DNA from: Paraburkholderia sp. UYCP14C
GTDB lineage: Bacteria; Pseudomonadota; Gammaproteobacteria; Burkholderiales; Burkholderiaceae
Assembly (NCBI RefSeq): GCF_004197395.1
Contig: NZ_SELS01000023.1
Span: forward strand, 57,451-121,450
Direction: 5' to 3'
DNA length: 64,000 nucleotides
In this document: in pieces, positions 41,234-50,300 of the stretch
How positions within the stretch are numbered: position 1 is the stretch's first letter
Layout: every line of letters begins with the position of its first letter
Notes under the pieces: generated by a model
What the model was told of the DNA's origin: nothing
What the model saw: only the letters and a program-made list of their open reading frames with translations
Databases searched by the model: none
Position numbers and translations under genes: made by a program

Positions 41234-42583
41234 ATGAACGACGGCCTGCAAGTGCTGTATATCGAAGACGACGAACTGGTGCGGCGCGCGAGCGTGCAGA
41301 GCCTGCAGCTGGCCGGCTTCGACGTGATCGGCCATGCGTCGGTCGAGGCGGCGGCGAAGCTGATCAACGCGGACTTCTCCGGCGTGATCGTCAGCGATAT
41401 CCGGCTGCCCGGCGCGAGCGGCCTCGATCTGCTCGCGCAATGCCACGAGCGCGCACCCGACGTGCCGGTGATTCTGGTCACCGGCCACGGCGATATCTCG
41501 ATGGCCGTGCAGGCAATGCGCGACGGTGCTTATGACTTCATCGAAAAGCCGTTCGCGTCCGAGCGGCTGATTGAAACCGTGCGGCGCGCGCTGGAGCGCC
41601 GCAAGCTCGTGCTCGAAAACCTCGCGCTGCGCCGTGAGCTGGCCGGGCAGAACGCGGTCGCGCCGCGCATCATCGGCCGCAGTCCGGCAATCGAGCAGGT
41701 GCGGCGGCTGATCGCCAACGTCGCGCCGACCGATGCGTCCGTGTTGATCAACGGCGATACCGGCGCCGGCAAGGAGCTGATCGCGCGCAGTCTGCACGAG
41801 CTGTCGCCGCGGCGTGACAAGCCGTTCATCGCGGTCAACTGCGGCGCGCTGCCCGAGCCGATGTTCGAATCGGAGATGTTCGGCTACGAGCCGGGCGCGT
41901 TCACCGGCGCGGCCAAACGGCGGATCGGCAAGCTCGAGCATGGGTCCGGCGGCACGCTGTTTCTCGACGAGATCGAAAGCATGCCGCTCGCGCTGCAGGT
42001 CAAGCTGCTGCGCGTGCTGCAGGACGGCGTGCTCGAGCGGCTCGGCTCGAATCAGCCGATTCGCGTCAATTGCCGCGTGATCGCGGCGGCGAAAGGCGAC
42101 ATGGCCGAGCATGTCGCGGATGGCTCGTTCCGGCGCGATCTGCTGTACCGGCTCAACGTGGTGACGATCGCGCTGCCGCCTTTGAGCGAGCGTCGCGAGG
42201 ACATCGTGCCGCTGTTCGAGCATTTCCTGCTCGATGCAGCCGTTCGGTATCAGCGGCCGGCGCCGATGCTCACCGATCGTCAACGTACGGGCCTGATGCA
42301 GCGCGACTGGCCGGGCAACGTGCGTGAGCTGCGCAATGCGGCCGACCGCTTCGTGCTCGGCATCGCCGACGAACCGGTGCTGTCGTTCGACGAAGACGGC
42401 GGGGTCACCCATCCGCTGAAAGAGCGGGTCGAGCAGTTCGAGCGCGCGATGATCGCCGAGGCGTTGGAGCAGGCTGGCGGCGTGGTCGCGGTCGCGGCGG
42501 ACCGGCTGCAGCTCGGCAAGGCGACGCTCTACGAGAAGATCAAGCGATATGGCCTGGCGGCCAAAGGGGAAGGGGAGCGATGA
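41234..42583 (+). CDS. dctD: C4-dicarboxylate response regulator DctD (sigma-54 activator)
   Basis: 449 residues. Receiver domain with phospho-acceptor Asp55 ([13 protein letters not shown]); AAA+ domain with Walker [14 protein letters not shown], the sigma-54 contact loop GAFTGA and Walker [12 protein letters not shown]-terminal Fis-type helix-turn-helix ([21 protein letters not shown]). It drives RpoN-dependent transcription; the palindromes at 37529-37580 before dctA are its likely target. Confidence 0.94.
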   Translation: MNDGLQVLYIEDDELVRRASVQSLQLAGFDVIGHASVEAAAKLINADFSGVIVSDIRLPGASGLDLLAQCHERAPDVPVILVTGHGDISMAVQAMRDGAYDFIEKPFASERLIETVRRALERRKLVLENLALRRELAGQNAVAPRIIGRSPAIEQVRRLIANVAPTDASVLINGDTGAGKELIARSLHELSPRRDKPFIAVNCGALPEPMFESEMFGYEPGAFTGAAKRRIGKLEHGSGGTLFLDEIESMPLALQVKLLRVLQDGVLERLGSNQPIRVNCRVIAAAKGDMAEHVADGSFRRDLLYRLNVVTIALPPLSERREDIVPLFEHFLLDAAVRYQRPAPMLTDRQRTGLMQRDWPGNVRELRNAADRFVLGIADEPVLSFDEDGGVTHPLKERVEQFERAMIAEALEQAGGVVAVAADRLQLGKATLYEKIKRYGLAAKGEGER

Positions 42584-42644
42584 GGAGGGCGACGCCGGCA
42601 GCGGGGAGTATTGCGCCGGCGCGTGGGGATCTGCTTGACCCGGC

Positions 42645-43181
42645 TTAAGCCGCGCCAGGCTTCAGCGCTTTCGCTAGCAACTGGTCGAGTTCCGCGAATT
42701 GCGGCTCGCCGACATAGCGCTTCAGGATCTTGCCGTCTTTGTCGATGACGAAGGTGGTCGGCGTGAGTTGCACGTTGCCGAACTGCTTGGCGGCCGAGCC
42801 GTCGTCCATGGCGACCTTGAACGGCAGCTGACGCGTTTGCGTGTAATTGGTCACGTACATCGGCGCGTCGTAGTTCATCGCCACCGCGACGAATTCGAGG
42901 CCCTGGCCCTTGAAGCGGTTATAGGTCTCGACCATCTGCGGCATTTCCTTCATGCAAGTGTCGCAGTTGGTTGCCCAGAAGTTGACGAGATAAACCTTGC
43001 CTTTCAGGTCCGCGGTGGTGAGCTTCTGTCCGGATAGCAGCGTGAAGGTCGCATCGGGCACGCGCTGCTGGCCGGCAAACGCGAAGTAACCGGCGACGGC
43101 AAGCGCGATGGCCACGGCCACCGCAATCAGATAGCGAAGCGGGTTCGTGCGCCGGGCGGCGGTCGGTGAATTGGAACTCAT
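42645..43181 (-). CDS. TlpA/ResA-type periplasmic thioredoxin
   Basis: 178 residues. N-terminal membrane anchor (YLIAVAVAIALAVAGYFAF), then a thioredoxin-like AhpC/TSA domain with the redox pair C73-D-T-C76 in FWATNCDTCMKEMP. Such proteins reduce disulfides in the periplasm, for instance during cytochrome c maturation. It is convergent with dctD. Confidence 0.9.
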   Translation of the reverse strand: MSSNSPTAARRTNPLRYLIAVAVAIALAVAGYFAFAGQQRVPDATFTLLSGQKLTTADLKGKVYLVNFWATNCDTCMKEMPQMVETYNRFKGQGLEFVAVAMNYDAPMYVTNYTQTRQLPFKVAMDDGSAAKQFGNVQLTPTTFVIDKDGKILKRYVGEPQFAELDQLLAKALKPGAA

Positions 43182-43383
43182 GAACGGAACCTCGTGAGTC
43201 GCGCGCGGCGCGGAACAATGGGGCTAGGTGATGGCGCTGAGCCGGTGCTGAATAGCTTTTCTATTGTAGCTCCATTGGGGCGGCTGCGCCGAAATGGCGG
43301 GAATGCGCCGTTGCGCGCGCCGGGCCGGTAACCGATCAGCGGATAATGACGCTTTACGCTCCGCAAACCCGATCTTTCGCCCC

Positions 43384-44091
43384 ATGCTCCGAACCGTTCT
43401 TCGCTTCCGCTGGTTTGCTTCCCGAGTAGTTTCCCGCGCGGTGGTCCGCGTTCCGCACTATTTCCCGTTGATCAGCCGATTGCGCGCCTGCCTCGCGGGC
43501 CTCTTCGAACTGCCGAGTCTTTTTCCTCGCGCCTTCACGCGGCCCCGTCACGCTCGCACCGTGATCGGCGCGGCCGGGGCCGCGCTGACGCTCGGCGTCG
43601 CGCTCGGCGCCTGCACGCCGACCTTCGACTGGCGCACCGTGATGAACAACGACAACGGCTACACGGTCGACTTCCCGGCCAAGCCGGGCAATGACCAGCG
43701 CGCGGTGCAGATCGACGGCACGCCGATGCAGATGGCGATGCAGAGTGCCGAAGCCGGCAACGCGGTATTCGCGGTCGGCACCGTGATGCTGCCCGACGAC
43801 AGCGACGCGACTCAGCGCGCCGCACTCGATTTCCTGCGCGCGGGACTGGCACGCAACGTCGGCGCGACGCCCGATGCTCACGCCGTGCAGATCCCGCTGG
43901 CGGCGGGCGGCAAGACACCGGGCCTGGAAATGACGGTGAGCGGCGTGGCGGGCGCCAAACACGAGACGCGCACCGTGTATGCGCGGCTCGTCGTGCGCGG
44001 CCGGCATGTGTACCAGGCCGCGATCATCGCCGATCAACCGCTGCCACAGGACCAGATCGACCAGTTTTTTTCGTCATTCCAGCTGTACTGA
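43384..44091 (+). CDS. putative lipoprotein of unknown function
   Basis: 235 residues from ATG 43384. A lipobox-like LGVALGAC follows a hydrophobic stretch (VIGAAGAALTLGVALGAC), but lies about 75 residues in, which is too far for a normal signal peptide; a GTG near 43561 would give a typical lipoprotein signal and is probably the true start. The mature part (TFDWRTVMNNDNGYTVDFPAKPGNDQR ... QIDQFFSSFQLY) has no recognised domain. Confidence 0.65.
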   Translation: MLRTVLRFRWFASRVVSRAVVRVPHYFPLISRLRACLAGLFELPSLFPRAFTRPRHARTVIGAAGAALTLGVALGACTPTFDWRTVMNNDNGYTVDFPAKPGNDQRAVQIDGTPMQMAMQSAEAGNAVFAVGTVMLPDDSDATQRAALDFLRAGLARNVGATPDAHAVQIPLAAGGKTPGLEMTVSGVAGAKHETRTVYARLVVRGRHVYQAAIIADQPLPQDQIDQFFSSFQLY

Positions 44092-44423
44092 TCGCGGCGT
44101 TTTTTGCCGATCGAAGGCGCCTCAGAGCGCAAGGCGCAGTGAAAGTTCCTTCGCAGGTTTGCGCGCTAATTACCGGTTTACGTTGAGATTTTTGAGTTAG
44201 GCATGCAACCTGTGGATAACTCTGTTGAGAAGTCGGCTTCAATGGCCGCAAATGCCCATCAGGCGGGCCTTTCGTTAGAATCCAAGGGCGTAGGGGATTT
44301 TAAAAAAGTCAATTAAATCAACGCCTTCGCGAGATGCCCGTCGAGGTGCTCCTGATTTGTATCAAAATCTAACAGGATCGCGGGTGTGTGAATAAGTCAA
44401 GTCTTGACAGTCGATTTTTCTCA
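44092..44423. other. intergenic region between the lipoprotein gene and the comM remnant
   Basis: 332 bases, more AT-rich than the flanks. It contains a single perfect DnaA-box match (TGTGGATAA, 44211-44219) and an A/T stretch near 44300 but no gene. One box does not make an origin. Confidence 0.4.
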
Positions 44424-44945
44424 TCACAACGAGCCAAAAGCGCGACGGTATTGAATCGCCTCGGCGATTTGCGCGGCGTTCGGCATCGCCGCGCCGGCCA
44501 GGTCCGCGACGGTGCGGGCGACCTTCAACACCCGGTAGTACGCCCGCGCCGACCAGCCGAAGCGCTCGCCGGCTTCGCGTAGCAGCGCTTCGCCCGCTGT
44601 GTCCGGACGGCACACCTCGTCGACTTCGCGTCCGTCCAGTTCGCGGTTGGTCTTGCCTTGCCGGGCCACTTGCCGCTCGCGCGCGGTGCTTACGCGGTGC
44701 GCGATCGCCGCGCTCGCTTCGCCCGAGGCGGCGGCGCGGGTGGCGAGTTCGGCGGCGGTCAGCGCGGGAATTTCGAGCTGGATGTCGATGCGGTCGAGCA
44801 GCGGTCCCGACAACTTACGCAGATAGCGCGCCGCAACTTCCGGCGTGCAGCGGCAGCGCCCGCCCGGATCGCCGCGCCAGCCGCAGGGGCACGGGTTCAT
44901 GGCTGATGCTAGCAACCAGCCATGTGGTGAAATCGTTCCGAGCAT
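44424..44945 (-). pseudogene. 3' remnant of a comM/yifB-type Mg-chelatase-like ATPase gene
   Basis: Only the C-terminal third (about 170 residues) of a ComM/YifB protein is present: AMNPCPCGWRGDPGGRCRCTP, YLRKLSGPLLDRIDIQLEIP, then the C-terminal Mg-chelatase domain RAYYRVLKVARTVADLAG. The full protein is about 500 residues and its AAA+ Walker motifs are missing. Upstream of AMNPC the sequence no longer matches the family (codons TTG CTA GCA TCA are unlike the rest), and the frame reaches a stop about 40 bases above the ATG at 44945. ComM helps integrate DNA during natural transformation. The break marks the left border of the accessory island. Confidence 0.87.
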
Positions 44946-44995
44946 TTTTTCAAATAGGGCAAGCGCCGCAGGCGCGCGTCAGACTCAAGTGTGTT

Positions 44996-45054
44996 CAACT
45001 GAGGAACCGCTGAAAGCGGCTGTCCACACCCTGGCGGTGTGGGCAGCTCAGTTG
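44996..45054. repeat. three-way-junction inverted repeat near the island border
   Basis: An outer stem CAACTGAG (44996-45003) / CTCAGTTG (45047-45054) encloses two hairpins: CCGCT/AGCGG (45007-45011, 45015-45019) and CCACACC/GGTGTGG (45024-45030, 45036-45042). All stems are perfect. It lies about 75 bases inside the comM break, in a stretch without genes. It could be a structured RNA, or a single-strand recombination site; its ends partly resemble integron attC core sites but no integrase is seen. Confidence 0.6.
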
Positions 45055-45135
45055 TGCACACGGGGTGAAATGAGATGTGTTGGGGTTAGATGTTCTTCGC
45101 AAAAAACATAAAAGTGGTGTGTCCAGAGCCCTGCG

Positions 45136-45558
45136 TCACAGCTCTAGTGAAAAGACGGTCACTTGCCCGTCAGCAGTTTGGGCGCAGGAGGCGGGAAACT
45201 CTAGGGCAGCCCAACTGCCGTCATGTCGTCGATAAGAGTGGATGGCGGGAGACGTGACCTGCGTGGTCCTGCGAATTTCGAACAGAGGTTCAAACCTTGG
45301 ACCTTGTTCGCGCTCGCCGAGAGCAATTACGTGCGCGGCGACAATTCGGCTGCCGGGCGTTGCCGCAATGTCGAGCAATTCCTCGACGCCAGACGCGAGA
45401 AGAAATCGAAAATTTGATGTCTCCGGTGGCGTATCGAGTTCAATCAAAAATTTGGGCGCGACTGTTGTCAGCGCCATGCGACTCCAAGGTCTAAGCGGCG
45501 CCGCGAGTTGAGCAAGCGTGCCGTTGGTCACTTCCCAATTGTTTTGTGTAAAAAACAT
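45136..45558 (-). CDS. hypothetical protein at the island border
   Basis: 140 residues from ATG 45558 (a TTG at 45585 is possible). No family recognised. The sequence is mixed alpha/beta with regions such as PKFLIELDTPPETSNFRFLLASGVEELL and FEPLFEIRRTTQVTSPAIHS, and no signal or membrane segment. It is divergent from the Xre-type gene at 45658; a shared promoter region of about 100 bases suggests they form one module. Codon use is less GC-biased than in the core genes. Confidence 0.5.
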   Translation of the reverse strand: MFFTQNNWEVTNGTLAQLAAPLRPWSRMALTTVAPKFLIELDTPPETSNFRFLLASGVEELLDIAATPGSRIVAAHVIALGEREQGPRFEPLFEIRRTTQVTSPAIHSYRRHDGSWAALEFPASCAQTADGQVTVFSLEL

Positions 45559-45657
45559 GTGTGTCGTTGGCGAATTTCGCCTCAAATCAATGCGAGGGTG
45601 CAGATTGTGACTTAAAAGCTACTGACGGGGAAGCGGCGCGTATCCAGTATCACGCGC

Positions 45658-45894
45658 ATGCAATACAACGCCCCTAATGTCCCCCCGATGAGTGCGCGGG
45701 CTTTGCTCGCCCACAATCTCCGTCGGATGCGGGCAGACCGAGGGTGGAGCCAGGAGGACTTGGCGGCAGCATGTGGGCTAGACAGATCGTTTGTCGCTCA
45801 TGTAGAGCGAGCGGCTAGAAATATTTCGATCGATAATATCGAAAGACTGGCAATAGCCTTCGGTGTAAAGATCGCCGATTTGTTTAGCATCTGA
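45658..45894 (+). CDS. Xre-family DNA-binding regulator
   Basis: 78 residues; a second ATG at 45691 is possible. Helix-turn-helix of Cro/C1 type: LLAHNLRRMRADRGWSQEDL, AACGLDRSFVAHVERAARN and ISIDNIERLAIAFGVKIADL, with no further domain. Length and sequence resemble controller (C) proteins of restriction-modification systems and small phage or island repressors. No restriction or methylase gene is next to it; the divergent hypothetical gene is the likely target. Confidence 0.85.
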   Translation: MQYNAPNVPPMSARALLAHNLRRMRADRGWSQEDLAAACGLDRSFVAHVERAARNISIDNIERLAIAFGVKIADLFSI

Positions 45895-46818
45895 AGGCGG
45901 ATAAAAATTCAAGATTCCGCGCTTATCCGTTTTGCGTTCACGCGATAATGACCGGGAATGCCAACCGAAACGGGTGCTCGAAGTGGCGCGACAAGAATTC
46001 GCCGGCGATCCAGACGCGGGATCGGGGGCGCAAGCGGGCTAACGCTAGTCCCGGGTTCATGGTGAAGCGCAGTGGCGGCCTCGACGGCGTTGTCTGATCA
46101 CGGTTGCCATCGATGCAGGGAATGTTCCGTTGAATCGCTGTGCGATCTATGCGCACCATATTCTCGCGCCATGGCACATTCTTGTATGCCGGTGCATGTT
46201 AAAGAGGTGCGCGATAAGAGGGCGTTGCGTCAATGTGTCTGCCGAAAAGTCAGGGTTCGAGCGGCTTGTATCTCAATTACGCATTAGACGCGGCTTCACA
46301 GTATGTCGAGCAGGAAGTCCGATCGTGGAACTTGTTATATCTGATTCGCTAAGACATCGGGTCAAAGTCAAGCCCATCATTCGCCTCAAACGCAAACTGC
46401 GAGGACGTCGCCGTCGCTGATGGTCTTACTTAGTGAAACTAGGTGACTCGCGCATTCCGCCCGCAAGATCTTCCGCTCGATCGCGATCAATGGCCCGACC
46501 GTGTCCAATTAACCTTTCCCGCGTAGCGATCTCGTTTTTATCCGCTATCTCGCGCCGCTCTGGTTCTAACTCATCCGGCGGGTCCAGATCGAGGATCTCT
46601 CGCGGGTGCTGAGCCACCACGTCGCGCCCGTGCACGATACGACGTCTCATACGTTGCACTTCGTCGGCGGGGGCTCTCATATCTGCACTGGCGAAACGGA
46701 AGTGGCATGTCGATCAAGGCTAACAATGTTATGTTCAGGACTTTGCCGGACGGCGTTATTGTCGCTTGAGGAACGTTTCGGGACGAGCGTGGCAGCGCGG
46801 TATGAGTCGAGGAATGAA
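45895..46818. other. poorly coding island stretch
   Basis: About 920 bases with several short open frames on both strands but no start site, ribosome binding site or family that supports a gene. It may contain decayed genes; the frames lack consistent codon bias. Confidence 0.35.
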
Positions 46819-47142
46819 ATGCAGCAATCCGTGAGCGGGAGGCCGGAGAAAACCGACGAACTGGTGCGTATGAGCCCGGGTGTGGTTTTTCATCGCGACG
46901 TCCTTTTGCCGGCGAAGCCGCCGCAGGGGAGCAAGTCTGCAACGGACCAGTTGCGCCGGGTGACGCCCGATGCGCAGTACCTGATGCTGACCGGCAAGCG
47001 TCCTGTTCGGACGCCGGAAAAGCCACTGGACGGCAACCGATGTCTAAGCATGTCCAAAATGTTCCGAGAATCAGGTTTCCTGATACGAACCTACGACGAT
47101 TTGTTGAACGACGCGCAGCAACATGCCTTGCTGACTGGGTAA
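46819..47142 (+). CDS. hypothetical protein upstream of the STAND gene
   Basis: 107 residues. ATG 46819 has a GAGGAA ribosome binding site five bases upstream, which favours it over earlier starts. Sequence features include TPDAQYLMLTGKRPVRTPEKP and FRESGFLIRTYDDLLNDAQQ; no family recognised. It precedes the STAND-type gene by 169 bases on the same strand, so it might be an accessory gene, but it could also be spurious. Confidence 0.35.
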   Translation: MQQSVSGRPEKTDELVRMSPGVVFHRDVLLPAKPPQGSKSATDQLRRVTPDAQYLMLTGKRPVRTPEKPLDGNRCLSMSKMFRESGFLIRTYDDLLNDAQQHALLTG

Positions 47143-47311
47143 ATCCGGTATCCACCAGGGATTCGATAACAGGACCAACGCGTTGACGGAACAGAAGGTG
47201 CGGCTGGCAGTTGTCCGATGGCGAGCAGTAGAGTGATGTTGAGTGACGGACACAATTCTGACGGAATCGGCGTGACGGCGTTGAGTCGTTCGCGATGCAA
47301 GCACACTGAAA

Positions 47312-50300
47312 ATGATCTTCGATATCTCACCCTCTCAGGTTGAATCTCTGAATAGCTTGCAACTGGTCGAGCTGTTGCGAAAGCTACTTCATGCTGAAGC
47401 GCAAAGTGCCGGAATAGCCCTCCGGGGCGTCTCCGCGCCCCTGCAGATCACCATCGCGGATGGTGGGGAGGATGCTCGGGTGCACTGGACCGGCGGAAAT
47501 GATGATACCGATTACCTCCCTTGTCGCATGAATGTATTCCAGTCCAAAGCAACAGATCCTGCACCGGCTGGTTGGAAAAAGGAGGTGTGGACAAAGGCCT
47601 CGCAGAAAGACGGCGTGCCGCGGGTATTGAACGATGCGGTTTCGGCCGCGATCGCTGGGCGCGGTGCATATATTGGATTTACCTCGGCACCAATCGTTGG
47701 CAACAAGCTTAGCCGGCGGCTTTCTGGAATCAGGGAGGGTATTCGGGAGGCCGGCGCGAATCCGGACGATCTGGAGTCCATCACTATCTACGATGCCAAC
47801 CAGATTGCCGCCTGGGTCTGCCAGCACCCGGCCGTAGCGGTTTGGCTGAATGAAGAACAGAACGGCGTTCCCCTAGGCGGATTTCAGACGATCGACGGCT
47901 GGGGAGGGCGAACGGATTTTGGCGCGATCAAGCTCGTCGATGACGAGGCGCCCCGCTATGTAATCGGCGACGCTGACAACGGGAAGGTCCAAACCGGCGA
48001 CGCGCTAAGTTCACATCAAGCAAGGGAACGGATCTTTGAGCACATTGCCGAGCCGAAGCGGTGTGTTCGAGTCATCGGTCCATCCGGGATCGGCAAGACC
48101 CGCTTTGTGTACGAGCTCTTCCGTGACCGGAACACCTTAGAAAGAGCCATCACAGGTGTGTCAGCGATCTACTGCGACTTTCGGAGCATTGGACAAGAGC
48201 GCCTTCACCAGGTTGTCGCGGCCATGGCTGGACATGGCGCTCCGGCACTAGTCGTTGTCGATGAGTGCCCGCGTGAGTCTGCGGCCGTTCTGGTCGACAT
48301 CGTGTCCAATACGCATAGCCGACTTCGACTGATTACTATTGATATCGACGATCGCACGATCGCTGCGGAGAACGTTCTCAATATTTCAGTATCGAGAAGC
48401 GATGATGCGCTTGTTGAAGGGATCATCCGGCAACGGGCTCCGAACGCCGATGGTACAACGATCTCGTACCTCAAGAATCTCTGTGGCGGGTTCCCGCGAA
48501 TCGCCGTTCTTGCCACGGACAATCACTTGGGCGGTATGCCGGCACTTAAGTCCATGGAGGATGTTGTCGAACGGGTCGTGACGGGCTGTGGCCTCGGCGA
48601 CCGGGATCAGTTACGTGCCATCGAATGCTTGGCATTGTTTGATCGCGTAGGGGCAGAAGGGGACGTGGCCGCACAGCTCGATCTCGTTGCCGAAGGGCTC
48701 GCGCGGCAGTCTGGGGACGAAATGTATGAACACCTGTCCGCTGCGTCGAAGCATGAACTGGTCGACCGCCGCGGCTCATTCTTTCGCGCGCAACCACTTC
48801 CGATCGCTGCCTTTCTCGGTGCCAGAAGAATTGAGCTACTGCGCACCGAAACGATCTTGCGGTTCATCGAGTTTGCCCCGAACGACCTGGTTCGCGCGTT
48901 TTTAGAGCAGTGGCGGTATTTTGATCGGACACGCACCGCCGTAGCGGTAGCTGAGAAGCTGCTAGGACGCGAAGGACGATTCGGAGTGCTGGATGCGTTG
49001 AATTCTGAGTTCGGAGCCCAATGCCTGCACGCTTTATCTCATGTCGCACCGGACACCGCCGCTGAAACTGTCCGGCGAGTTTTCGGCGAAATGCCGCTTG
49101 ACGAGCTTCGGGAGCTCGGCGGTGGACGGCGTTATCTCGTTCTGGTGCTCGGAAGACTTGTCTTTCGTCGCCAGTCTTTCCGTTTGGCGGCCCATCTGCT
49201 GATGCGTCTCGCAGCAGTGGAGACCGAGAGTTGGAGTAACAACGCGACGGGTCAGTTCAAGCAGTTGCTCCAGATAGAACTCTGCGGAACCGAGGCAGAA
49301 CCTTCGGAAAGGTTCGCCGTCGTCGATCATGGCATCGCATCTGGCGACGAGCGACTCATTAACGTGTGCGTCGAAGCGCTCGCGACGAGTCTTAGTCATA
49401 CATATTTCTCCCGAATCTCAGGCGCAGAGGAAATCGGCAGCCAACCGCCCCTGAGGGATTGGCGTCCCCAAACCTGGGAGGAGGTGTTTGATTTCCATCG
49501 ACGAAGCCTCGCTACCCTTGAGAGGGTTCGCACCGTACACAGGTCTTTCGAGAATCGCTGCGATGAAGTTCTCGCCACCAGTCTGCGAGGAATTATCTGC
49601 GAACCCCTTATCGCGGACATTGAGGCGGCTGTGCATGGCGTCGTGCAGCGGCGGGGAATCTGGCTCGAAGGAATCCAGGCGGTCGGACTATGGCTCTACT
49701 TTGACCGCAATGGCTCTCCAGATGAATTTCAGCAACGAGTTAGGGCTTTGTATGACAGATTGATGCCCGCTGATTTGATTCATCTCGCCCTTCTCTACAC
49801 AAAGTTCTGGGTGAGTGACCTCTACGATCCCGATCTGGAGTACGGCCGGAGTGACGATACTACTCTGGACTTCGAATATCCGTCACGAAAGGCGAAAGAA
49901 GTAGCCGTGCTGATTGCGAAGGACGAAGATCTTGTGGTGCGTGCGGTACGCGAAATGACGTCTCAGGAGCTCAACAACGCTCATCCCTTTGCCTACGAAC
50001 TGGCCAGAAATGTCGCGGACCCGATGACGACCTTCAAGCTCGCGCTTGATGTGATTAACGAATCGGCTGATCTGGAGGGGATCGGATTCCTTCGGGGCCT
50101 GCTCGCAGGCATCGATGACCGTGACAGCAGTGTCGCGGATAAGTGCGTCCAGTTGGCGCTCGCCAGTGAAGCCTTGAAACCGAGAGCCATCGAAATCCGG
50201 ATGGCCGTGAAAATCTCGGTAGAGCGCCTCGTTGAAATCGTCGAGAGCGTCAAGGCAGGTACCCTCGCTGCGACTCAGTGCGTCTATCTGTCTTACGGAC

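Noticed and set aside
44211-44219. Perfect DnaA box TGTGGATAA
   Set aside because: Single copy without an AT-rich unwinding region, dnaA or parAB nearby, so not an origin.
44996-45054. Possible integron attC site
   Set aside because: Only one core-like end fits the consensus and there is no integron integrase or cassette array; kept as a structured repeat only.
46426-46680. Leftward 84-codon frame in the island
   Set aside because: Arg/Asp/Glu-rich antisense-like composition and no start signal; not supportable.
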